A stretch of 64,000 nucleotides of DNA, taken from assembly GCF_025567165.1 (NCBI RefSeq), contig NZ_JAOQKC010000012.1:1-64000 (forward strand), given 5' to 3'. The first letter of the stretch is position 1, and each line of letters begins with the position of its first letter. Under the pieces are notes generated by a model. That model did no database searches and was not told the origin of the DNA. It saw only the letters and a program-made list of their open reading frames with translations. Shown here in pieces: positions 56,300 through 62,912 of this stretch. The stretch is from Laedolimicola ammoniilytica (GTDB lineage Bacteria; Bacillota; Clostridia; Lachnospirales; Lachnospiraceae). The translations under genes and the position numbers were made by a program.

Positions 56300-56751
56300 A
56301 GAAACAGGGCAAAAAAGGTGACTTAGCAAAGTATAGGACAGTCATGTACGGCAAACTTGCCGATATGGATGCAGATATTCTGGGTAGCAAGACGGAAGAG
56401 GAGGTTATACGAAAAAGTGAAAAAAAGAGAGGATATGTCCAGGCATGTGCCGATATGGAGCTTATGAATGCCGAGATAGCAGATGCTCATGTGCGAAATG
56501 TACAGGTATTAGAAGAAAAGCGAATAAAGGCGCTTCGTAATGATGGCATAGATCGTCCTGAAAAAGCGATAGTCTGGAAAGTAAAGGTCCTGGGAGATAA
56601 GACAGTGGACGTATATAAGTGCCCGAGGTGTAAAAATCCATGTGGTCCTACATGGAAAGGAAATATGACAGAGTATAAACGATGCGGTTTTTGTGGTCAG
56701 TTAGTGGATATGCGGGAAACGATAAAAAAGTCTGGGGAGATGGGAAAATGA
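56296..56751 (+). CDS. Phage protein with C-terminal zinc ribbon
   Basis: 151 aa, ATG overlapping the previous stop. Helical N-terminal region (TVMYGKLADMDADILGSKTE) and a C-terminal ribbon YKCPRCKNPCGPTWKG ... KRCGFCGQLVDM. Unknown function, perhaps nucleic-acid binding. Confidence 0.65.
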   Translation: MKKQGKKGDLAKYRTVMYGKLADMDADILGSKTEEEVIRKSEKKRGYVQACADMELMNAEIADAHVRNVQVLEEKRIKALRNDGIDRPEKAIVWKVKVLGDKTVDVYKCPRCKNPCGPTWKGNMTEYKRCGFCGQLVDMRETIKKSGEMGK

Positions 56752-58229
56752 ATGAGATAAAAATTACATTCCAGAGTATCTGCCAACTCATCCAGGAGAA
56801 GCAGTTGAACATGGCCGAGAACTATGTGGCAATTGGCTATTATCTCCGGAAGGCCAGGGAAGCGGAGCTGTACAAGGACGGTGGTTATGCCTCTATCCAC
56901 GAGATGGCAGCAGGAGAGTTTGGTATGGCCAGGCAGACGGCAGATCATTGTATGAAGATCAACGAGAAGTTTTCCGAGGGTGGCGATAGTCCTGCTCTGG
57001 AAGAGTCCTTCCGGAAATATGGCAAGAGCCAGCTCCAGGAAATGCTGTATCTGACAGATGAGCAGCTGGAGGACGTTCGGCCGGAAATGACGGTGAAAGA
57101 TATCCGGAATATCCGGAAGCCGGTAGAAGAGCCTGTGGAAGCACTGGAGCCCAAGCCAGAACTGAGGCAGGGAAGGAAGCCGACGGAAGAAGAACGGGAT
57201 ATCCTGGACGAATTGGCCAGAAAGCTGATTCGCACATATGAAGATTGGATGCTGAATGATTTTCAAGCTAGAGTATCAAATGTGAGGAAAAGTTATCGAG
57301 CTTTGTGGGAAATGCTTGGAGACAGAAGGTGTATTTGGTTTTCAGGAAAAAACGGTACATATCAAGCAGAGTTATTTGAGGATTACGTACAGCTGAGGGA
57401 GGAACATGACGGGTGCCTGGGAAATATCGAGCCATCCTATCTGGCCAATGCTATTCAGGAAATGTGGAACGAAGTAGCTTTTGAAGATATCAGAGCAGAA
57501 ATACAGCAGGCCAGGGCTGAACCGGAAGGATGCTCGACGTCGAGCGAAGAACCGGAAGAAGAGCCGGAGGAGCAGATTCCCGGACAGGATTCCATCGAAG
57601 AACATCCGGAATGGCTTCCGAAAGATTATGAAAAGCCGAAGCCGCCAATCATCGAGGGAGAATGCCGGGAAGTGCAGCAGGAGGAAGAGACAGAAGAGTG
57701 CTCGACGTCGAGCATGGCGGAAGAGGAACTGTCCGATCTGGATATCCTGAAAGATAAACTGGAGCGGGAAAAGAGATTACTTGGTATCGCTTTGAAGACT
57801 ATAGGAGCAGAGGATAGGCACACAAGGCAACAGAAACTTGTGGTGAGTGCTCTGGCAGCTGCAGTGTGTGACTTGGAGAATGCTGAAATACCTGCAGAAG
57901 AACCAGTACAGCCGGAACTCCCGATACTGAAGAATAACGAACAGCGCAAGGAATGGCTGCGGAACTATAAGGAGTGGGGGCTCTGGTACGAGGACAAGCA
58001 CATTGGAGCAAAATATTACAAATACGATTTTCAGAACGGCGCCTGCCTGATAGCAGAGACGTATGAACAGAAAATCTGCGGAAGAATGCATGAAAGCAGT
58101 TACCTGCATCTGATAGGAGCTCCGAAAGACACGGCTGGTGCAAATAAATGGACTGTGCATGAACAGTATAACAGATTCCCGAATAGTGAGACGGAGCTGG
58201 TAGAATTTTTAAAGGAGTTGCAGAGATGA
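56748..58229 (+). CDS. Large phage early protein with acidic repeats
   Basis: 493 aa, ATG overlapping the previous stop. N-terminal part like phage DUF3102-type proteins: FQSICQLIQEKQLNMAENYV, AIGYYLRKAREAELYKDGGY, IHEMAAGEFGMARQTADHCM. A central acidic, Pro/Glu-rich linker with CSTSS twice (each encoded by a perfect palindrome) and a C-terminal domain with WYEDKHIGAKYYKYDFQNGA. Possibly a DNA-binding or replication accessory protein. Confidence 0.6.
   Translation: MNEIKITFQSICQLIQEKQLNMAENYVAIGYYLRKAREAELYKDGGYASIHEMAAGEFGMARQTADHCMKINEKFSEGGDSPALEESFRKYGKSQLQEMLYLTDEQLEDVRPEMTVKDIRNIRKPVEEPVEALEPKPELRQGRKPTEEERDILDELARKLIRTYEDWMLNDFQARVSNVRKSYRALWEMLGDRRCIWFSGKNGTYQAELFEDYVQLREEHDGCLGNIEPSYLANAIQEMWNEVAFEDIRAEIQQARAEPEGCSTSSEEPEEEPEEQIPGQDSIEEHPEWLPKDYEKPKPPIIEGECREVQQEEETEECSTSSMAEEELSDLDILKDKLEREKRLLGIALKTIGAEDRHTRQQKLVVSALAAAVCDLENAEIPAEEPVQPELPILKNNEQRKEWLRNYKEWGLWYEDKHIGAKYYKYDFQNGACLIAETYEQKICGRMHESSYLHLIGAPKDTAGANKWTVHEQYNRFPNSETELVEFLKELQR
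57532..57545. repeat. Perfect 14-bp palindrome, copy 1
   Basis: GCTCGACGTCGAGC inside the 493-aa gene. Confidence 0.8.
57700..57713. repeat. Perfect 14-bp palindrome, copy 2
   Basis: GCTCGACGTCGAGC again, 168 bp (an exact multiple of three) after copy 1, encoding the same CSTSS. Confidence 0.8.
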
Positions 58230-58489
58230 CAGTAAAAGAAATGAAAAGGTTCCTGGACAAGTTTCCGGAGGAACAGGATGTCGTTGTGATAGCTGTCCGG
58301 CCGCAGGCACGAAAAAAATATAATGTCACCGGCCTGGTAATGCTTACAGAACTGGCCTATCCGGTCATTGGTGTGGAGTTGGGAGCGGCGCATGAGTTTG
58401 ATGAGCAAGAGAGAGCATGTGCAGAAGCGGATGAGAGAACAGCACAATGGTCAGAGCATTTTAAAAACCGGTTTAATCGGATTGTATAG
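58226..58489 (+). CDS. Small phage protein
   Basis: 87 aa, ATG overlapping the previous stop: MTVKEMKRFLDKFPEEQDVV, VIAVRPQARKKYNVTGLVML. The opening TVKEMxxxLxxFPExxDVxV is common in phage proteins of unknown function. Confidence 0.7.
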   Translation: MTVKEMKRFLDKFPEEQDVVVIAVRPQARKKYNVTGLVMLTELAYPVIGVELGAAHEFDEQERACAEADERTAQWSEHFKNRFNRIV

Positions 58490-58502
58490 GGAGGAGAATC
58501 TT

Positions 58503-59069
58503 ATGAAAAGTGTTGAGCAGACAATAATAAATATTTCTAAGGGCAATCCTGGATGTATGCAGTTTTGTTTTGAGTTATTTGAGAAAGGAGGGTATGAAGC
58601 GCTCCTCATGCTTGCAGAGACTGGACTGACAGGCAGCAGGGCATATCAGCTATGGAACGACTGTTGTAGCAGAGACGTGGAAAAAGCTATCAAGGTGCTT
58701 CGGTATAGAAGAGAGGACCGGATCACAGAGAAAGAATTGAAGGAACATGTTTATCAGCCATGGGGGAAGCCATTTGACTTGGAAGAAATTAAAAAGAGGG
58801 AAGCTGTAAAACCAGAGGGCGGTTTTTTGAAAGAAAGATATGGGATGGTGCTGATTAGAAAGACACCTGAAGGCACTTGCCCCATGTGTGCGGTGAAACA
58901 TGATCCGGCTCAACCTCACAACCTTCAAAGTCTTACATATCAGTATAAATTTTATGACGAGCATGGAAGATGGCCAACCTGGGAGGATGCAATGGAGCAT
59001 TGTACCAAAGAGGTACAGCAGTTCTGGATCCAGTCATTGAAGGAGAGAGGGGTGGAAATTGATGAATAG
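58503..59069 (+). CDS. Phage hypothetical protein
   Basis: 188 aa, ATG 58503 with GGGAGGAG upstream; the frame open further upstream belongs to the previous gene's region. SVEQTIINISKGNPGCMQFC, LTGSRAYQLWNDCCSRDVEK, and a C-terminal CPMCAVKHDPAQPHN (Cys pair plus His, possible metal site). No family recognised. Confidence 0.65.
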   Translation: MKSVEQTIINISKGNPGCMQFCFELFEKGGYEALLMLAETGLTGSRAYQLWNDCCSRDVEKAIKVLRYRREDRITEKELKEHVYQPWGKPFDLEEIKKREAVKPEGGFLKERYGMVLIRKTPEGTCPMCAVKHDPAQPHNLQSLTYQYKFYDEHGRWPTWEDAMEHCTKEVQQFWIQSLKERGVEIDE

Positions 59070-59343
59070 ACGGCAGGCAAAGAAAAAGTATAAAAAAGTG
59101 TATGGACATAATCCGCCGACAGTGAGAAAGCAGTTGTATGAATTGCAACGGACGTTCCATGAAGCAGCTGAGGCCATAACAAGTGTAAACAAATCTTTAT
59201 ATAACTTGTTAGATATAACGACACAGAATATTTTGAAAATGAAAGCACAGCATCAGGCAGAGGCAGGGCCGGACGTGCAGGTGGAAGTGGCAATGATGTT
59301 GTCAAAGAAAAGGAAAGATGGAAAGAGGAGGAAGCGTAGATGA
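59062..59343 (+). CDS. Small basic phage protein
   Basis: 93 aa: MNRRQAKKKYKKVYGHNPPT, a coiled-coil middle, and a tail KKRKDGKRRKRR. It overlaps ssb by 4 bases. Possibly DNA-binding. Confidence 0.6.
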   Translation: MNRRQAKKKYKKVYGHNPPTVRKQLYELQRTFHEAAEAITSVNKSLYNLLDITTQNILKMKAQHQAEAGPDVQVEVAMMLSKKRKDGKRRKRR

Positions 59344-59777
59344 ACAAAGTAATACTGATAGGGCGTTTGACCCGCGATCCGGATATAAGATATACGCAGG
59401 GGACAGAGCCCATGTGTGTGGCACGGTATGCGCTGGCGGTGGACAGGCGGTATAAACGGGAAGGGGAGCAGACGGCAGATTTTATTAACTGTGTAGCCTT
59501 CGGAAAGAATGGGGAATTTGTAGAGAAGTATCTGGTGAAGGGCACAAAGGTAGCTGTTGTTGGCCGGATCCAGACCGGAAGCTATACAAACCGGGAAGGA
59601 CAGAAAGTGTATACCACGGATGTGGTGGTGGAGGAGCATGAGTTCGCGGAGTCCAAAAAGGCAGCAGGAGAGACAGCAGACAGTCCGGGCACATCGGCAG
59701 CAGGATTCGGGGAGCCGAATGCAGACGGCTTCATGAATATTCCGGACGGAATCGATGAGGAGCTGCCGTTCACTTAA
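59340..59777 (+). CDS. ssb: Phage single-stranded DNA-binding protein
   Basis: 145 aa OB fold: NKVILIGRLTRDPDIRYTQG, VARYALAVDRRYKREGEQTA, DFINCVAFGKNGEFVEKYLV, VVGRIQTGSYTNREGQKVYT. It ends with the acidic tip DEELPFT that recruits replication proteins. Part of the phage replication module. Confidence 0.96.
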   Translation: MNKVILIGRLTRDPDIRYTQGTEPMCVARYALAVDRRYKREGEQTADFINCVAFGKNGEFVEKYLVKGTKVAVVGRIQTGSYTNREGQKVYTTDVVVEEHEFAESKKAAGETADSPGTSAAGFGEPNADGFMNIPDGIDEELPFT

Positions 59778-59794
59778 TGAGAGGGGTGTGAGCA

Positions 59795-60196
59795 ATGACA
59801 CGGAAAGAACTAAATGGGTACATAAGATATAAGCAGGAGATAAAGCTCCTGGAGACAGAACTGGAGGAAATGAAGAATACAGACGCCGGACTGGGGAATG
59901 ATACGGTGTTTGATTATCGTTCCGGATATCCAAAACCTCAAAGTGTGGTTGGATTTGATGAAAAAAAGTATGAAAATCGAAAAAAGAGACTTGACAAGCG
60001 AGTTCGTCAAATTCGGGAAATTGAGGACTGGATCGAGAAAATTGAAGATACAGAAATCAGATTAGTATTTCAGCTCAGATATTTTGAAAATCTGTCCTGG
60101 GTCAAAATTGCTGATAAAACCGGGCATTCCGGGCGTCCTGATTATGTGAGGATTGTATTGAGAGACAGATATCTGGAAAAAAATTCGATAAAATAA
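59795..60196 (+). CDS. Phage sigma-70-region-4-like regulator
   Basis: 133 aa, ATG. Coiled-coil N-terminal half (KQEIKLLETELEEMKNT ... IEDWIEKIEDTEIRLVFQLR), then YFENLSWVKIADKTGHSGRP and DYVRIVLRDRYLEK, a region-4-like HTH. This is the pattern of DUF1492/ArpU-like late regulators in Firmicutes phages. It stands right before an unusual promoter and structured region, so it probably switches on the late genes. Confidence 0.8.
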   Translation: MTRKELNGYIRYKQEIKLLETELEEMKNTDAGLGNDTVFDYRSGYPKPQSVVGFDEKKYENRKKRLDKRVRQIREIEDWIEKIEDTEIRLVFQLRYFENLSWVKIADKTGHSGRPDYVRIVLRDRYLEKNSIK

Positions 60197-60203
60197 TAAA
60201 ATT

Positions 60204-60235
60204 GTTCGTTCAGTTCGTTTTGTTCGTTTTATAAT
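60204..60235 (+). promoter_or_regulatory. Candidate phage late promoter
   Basis: GTTCGTT at 60204, 60213 and 60222 (exact 9-bp period) directly before TATAAT (60230-60235). No normal -35 at the right distance, so activation by the region-4-like protein encoded just upstream is plausible. Confidence 0.6.
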
Positions 60236-60241
60236 AAGAAT

Positions 60242-60414
60242 GAGCCAGAGGGCCAAGCGGGTTCCCATAGCCAGCAAGGCCCAAGGCTCCGGTGTCTGAT
60301 TACACCTTACCAAACCTCTCCAGATATCAAAGCACCGGGCAGCCAGGAAAAGACCTGAAGCTGACCGGTGCTTTCTGTATGCCATTTTCCGGCGGTTGAA
60401 ACCCAGACCGCCGG
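60242..60414 (+). ncRNA. Candidate structured RNA in the phage late leader
   Basis: Four stems: GAGCC/GGCTC (60242-60289) enclosing GGGCC/GGCCC; GGTGT/ACACC (60291-60306); AAAGCACCGG/CCGGTGCTTT (60329-60374) enclosing CAGC/GCTG and CAGG/CCTG; CCGGCGGT/ACCGCCGG (60389-60414). It starts a few bases after the late-type -10. No coding frame. Confidence 0.6.
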
Positions 60415-60432
60415 ACCTCCTCGAAAAAACTC

Positions 60433-60477
60433 TTGACTTTTGTGTTACCAAATGATATTATTTATGTGTAACCAAAA
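60433..60477 (+). promoter_or_regulatory. Promoter of the RHH gene with repeat operator
   Basis: TTGACT (60433-60438), 17-bp spacer, TATTAT (60456-60461). Direct repeats TGTGTTACCAAA and TGTGTAACCAAA, 24 bp apart, overlap it. Confidence 0.7.
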
Positions 60478-60492
60478 GAAAGGAGGGTAGGG

Positions 60493-60726
60493 ATGTCACC
60501 AAGAACAGGTAGACCAACTGATTCACCTAAAAGACATGATACCAGGATAAGGATGTCGGATGAAGATATAGAGATTTTAGAGTATTGTTGCAAAGCAACA
60601 GGAAAATCTAAAGCAGATGTGATAAGAGATGGAATCAGGGAAGTCTATGCCAAGATAAAAAAATAGAGATTCACCCACCAGCCAAAGTAGTTTGAATCTC
60701 TATAAGGGAAGAAGTTATCTTCTGTA
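60493..60726 (+). CDS. Ribbon-helix-helix (CopG-like) phage protein
   Basis: 77 codons, ATG after AAAGGAGGG. SPRTGRPTDSPKRHDTRIRM, SDEDIEILEYCCKATGKSKA, DVIRDGIREVYAKIK: a typical RHH DNA-binding domain. The family normally stops right after this point (KIKK). Here the frame as printed runs on ~20 codons through a hairpin to TAA 60726, so a single-base miscount or frameshift near 60,660 is possible. Probably represses its own promoter. Confidence 0.6.
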
Positions 60727-60786
60727 AATATTATAATGCAGATGGTGACTTCTTTCAAGAACCAAATTTGAAAGGAGGACTTATTT

Positions 60787-61488
60787 ATGCAGTTACCACG
60801 GGTAGTGGAAATAAAAGGTATCCGGGTTCTCACCACGCACCAGATTGCAGAATCCTATGAGGTTAAAGAGATCCAGATAAGCCAAAATTTTAAAAATAAC
60901 AGACAGCGGTTCATTGAAGGCAAACACTACATATCTCTTTCAGGCGATGAATTAAGAGCATTTAAGAACCAGTTAGAAAAAATCGAAGTGGTCAAGTCAA
61001 GAACATCGCATCTGTATCTTTGGACGGAAAAAGGTGCTCTGCTCCATGCCAAGTCTTTAAATACGGACAAAGCATGGCAGGTATATGATTACCTGGTAGA
61101 TTTCTATTTCAGAATAAAAGAAGAAAAGTCTATTCTGACAAGTACAAAGCCAGAAGAAAAGGAGCTCTTGGAAATAGATAATCCTATCCGCGTGTTCCGG
61201 GAACTGATGGAGTTGGCGGAATGTAGAGGGATAAAAGTCCAGTCAGCAACGTTACAGGGATACAAGAGCAGGTTGAAAGATGACAAAATTGCAATAAAAA
61301 ACAATCTTTCGATGAATCAGGTTATTTTTGAATTAGCTTATGAGCTTTCTCATGCAATTATCCATGACAAATGTGGGAATATGTTGGATAAAGAGGATTG
61401 GGATAAATACCATCAGCGAGCATGGAGAGCAGCATTTATGCTGATTGAGGCTTTAAGCATAAAAGTGGCATGGGGTAAAGGTAATTAA
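60787..61488 (+). CDS. ORF6N-domain phage antirepressor-like protein
   Basis: 233 aa, ATG after AAAGGAGG. ORF6N domain at ~1-105 (VEIKGIRVLTTHQIAESYEV, QNFKNNRQRFIEGKHYISLS, HLYLWTEKGALLHAKSLNTD). C-terminal domain contains VIFELAYELSHAIIHDKCGN, similar to the ImmA-like ends seen on some antirepressors. Probably interferes with a repressor during induction. Confidence 0.85.
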   Translation: MQLPRVVEIKGIRVLTTHQIAESYEVKEIQISQNFKNNRQRFIEGKHYISLSGDELRAFKNQLEKIEVVKSRTSHLYLWTEKGALLHAKSLNTDKAWQVYDYLVDFYFRIKEEKSILTSTKPEEKELLEIDNPIRVFRELMELAECRGIKVQSATLQGYKSRLKDDKIAIKNNLSMNQVIFELAYELSHAIIHDKCGNMLDKEDWDKYHQRAWRAAFMLIEALSIKVAWGKGN

Positions 61489-61546
61489 AGAGATAAAATG
61501 ATGGCCGAGCGGCAGCAGGAGATAAAACCTACTGCCGCTCATTCTA

Positions 61547-61735
61547 CTACGGAAAAGTTCGCCCTGCCAGCTCATCCAGCGAGACTTCCAGAACGTCGGC
61601 CAGCTTGATGGCAGTGTCGAGTTTACAGTTATCATTCTTCTCAATATCCTGAATGGTACGCCGGGGCACGCCGGACAGCTCCACAAGCTGGGGAACAGAC
61701 AGACCTTTCTGCAGGCGCAGTTCTTTTAATCGCAT
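61547..61735 (-). CDS. Small XRE regulator
   Basis: 62 aa: RLKELRLQKGLSVPQLVELS, GVPRRTIQDIEKNDNCKLDT, AIKLADVLEVSLDELAGRTF. Single HTH. It overlaps the next leftward gene by 10 bases. It may act at the palindrome in the 62,119 promoter. Confidence 0.85.
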   Translation of the reverse strand: MRLKELRLQKGLSVPQLVELSGVPRRTIQDIEKNDNCKLDTAIKLADVLEVSLDELAGRTFP

Positions 61736-61896
61736 GAGTGATTCCTCCTCTTGCAGAGAATGTAGAGGACGGTGGCAAGGAGCCAGGCAATCCATTTGAT
61801 GAAATCAAAAACGGTAGGTGAGTAAAATTCACCACGGAACCCTTCAACGAGGAAGAGAACAAACAGAACCAATAATACAACACGATATATTTTCAT
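61726..61896 (-). CDS. 56-aa phage membrane protein
   Basis: KIYRVVLLVLFVLFLVEGFR ... DFIKWIAWLLATVLYILCKR, two membrane segments. No ribosome site is visible before ATG 61896, which lowers confidence. Confidence 0.45.
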   Translation of the reverse strand: MKIYRVVLLVLFVLFLVEGFRGEFYSPTVFDFIKWIAWLLATVLYILCKRRNHSCD

Positions 61897-61919
61897 AGTT
61901 ACAAAACGAATGAATGTGG

Positions 61920-61925
61920 TATAAT
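61920..61925 (+). promoter_or_regulatory. Extended -10 facing the 42-aa gene
   Basis: TGGTATAAT on the plus strand, with a weak -35. Transcription from it would run antisense to the 3' end of the leftward 42-aa gene. Confidence 0.45.
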
Positions 61926-61939
61926 GAGAGAGAAGAGGA

Positions 61940-61959
61940 AGGGGCCGAAGCCCCATTCC
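61940..61959 (-). terminator. TTCG-loop hairpin after the 42-aa gene
   Basis: On the minus strand GGGGC-TTCG-GCCCC directly after the stop codon, followed by TTCCTCTTCT. Confidence 0.7.
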
Positions 61960-62087
61960 TACTTCTTCTTTTTCTTAGACCTTTTGGATTTGTTCTTGAA
62001 CGTCTTGACTATCAGGCAGATGGCGGTGACGATTGCAAGAGCGGCTTCCGAAAGGTCTTTGATTATCTCGCTTATCTCGGAATTCAT
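61959..62087 (-). CDS. 42-aa membrane peptide with lysine-rich tail
   Basis: MNSEISEIIKDLSEAALAIV, TAICLIVKTFKNKSKRSKKK. One membrane helix and a strongly basic end; AAAGGAGGAAAG ribosome site and a strong promoter. The build resembles type I toxins such as TxpA/BsrG of Bacillus prophages, or a small holin-like protein. Function not established. Confidence 0.65.
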   Translation of the reverse strand: MNSEISEIIKDLSEAALAIVTAICLIVKTFKNKSKRSKKKKK

Positions 62088-62118
62088 TCGCTTTCCTCCT
62101 TTCCTTTAATGTAATTAT

Positions 62119-62147
62119 ATTATAGCACGTTTTAACGTGCTGGTCAA
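62119..62147 (-). promoter_or_regulatory. Strong leftward promoter with palindrome in spacer
   Basis: Minus strand TTGACC, 17-bp spacer, TATAAT. The spacer is the palindrome GCACGTT-nn-AACGTGC (62125-62140), a candidate repressor site. Confidence 0.8.
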
Positions 62148-62161
62148 GGGAAATATATGAA

Positions 62162-62467
62162 ATGGCAAAAGAATATGCAAAGAGTTTTTACAAGTCGAAA
62201 GCTTGGCAGCACTGTCGCAATGAATATGCAAAGAGCGTCAACTGGCTTTGCGAGGATTGTTTGGAACAGGGAATATATAAGGCGGGAGAGATTGTACATC
62301 ATGTTATTGAGATTACACCGGAGAACATCCATGATCCAATGGTAACTTTGAACTGGGATAACCTGCGGCTGGTATGCCGGGAATGTCATGCGGAAAAGCA
62401 CGGCGAGAAAATAAAACGATACAGCGTTGATGAATACGGATTTGTAAAGACAAGGGACGGCAGATAG
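62162..62467 (+). CDS. Phage HNH endonuclease
   Basis: 101 aa, ATG 62162. AKEYAKSFYKSKAWQHCRNE, LCEDCLEQGIYKAGEIVHHV, IEITPENIHDPMVTLNWDNL, RLVCRECHAEKHG: zinc Cys pairs and HNH metal site. HNH proteins next to terminase help packaging cleavage in HK97-like phages. Confidence 0.95.
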   Translation: MAKEYAKSFYKSKAWQHCRNEYAKSVNWLCEDCLEQGIYKAGEIVHHVIEITPENIHDPMVTLNWDNLRLVCRECHAEKHGEKIKRYSVDEYGFVKTRDGR

Positions 62468-62570
62468 CCCCCCTTATGCACGGGTGAAAATAGCTTTATG
62501 GAGACCGGGCAGTGGAGGTTGATTTTCCTCTCCGGGGTGCGCAGGAATTTTTTTGGAAAGGAGGCCCGAC

Positions 62571-62912
62571 ATGGCAGGAAAAACGATAACTTATAACAGT
62601 TTGATGGAAATGGCTCGTAGATATCAGGTGGATGAAAATGAATTGTTTATCGCGGCGGCCAAGCAGTTTATGATACAACGCAATGTGATATGCAAGATAG
62701 AAAAGCAGATCAAAGAGGATGGAGGCCTCGTATCTTCCAAGGAATATGTGAAGGGCCGTGAAAACATCTGTGCCCATCCGCTTGTGAGAGAACTTCCAAA
62801 GCATGCGGATAGCGCAAACAAGACCATGGCAGTGATGTTGGATATCATCAAGACCTTTGGAAAAGAACCGGTACCGAAGGGAAAGCTGCAGGAGCTGTTG
62901 GCGGATGAATAA
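62571..62912 (+). CDS. terS: Small terminase subunit, P27 family
   Basis: 113 aa, ATG 62571 with AAAGGAGG upstream. AGKTITYNSLMEMARRYQVD, IEKQIKEDGGLVSSKEYVKG, RENICAHPLVRELPKHADSA, NKTMAVMLDIIKTFG. It recognises phage DNA for packaging and overlaps the large subunit gene by 8 bases. Confidence 0.88.
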   Translation: MAGKTITYNSLMEMARRYQVDENELFIAAAKQFMIQRNVICKIEKQIKEDGGLVSSKEYVKGRENICAHPLVRELPKHADSANKTMAVMLDIIKTFGKEPVPKGKLQELLADE

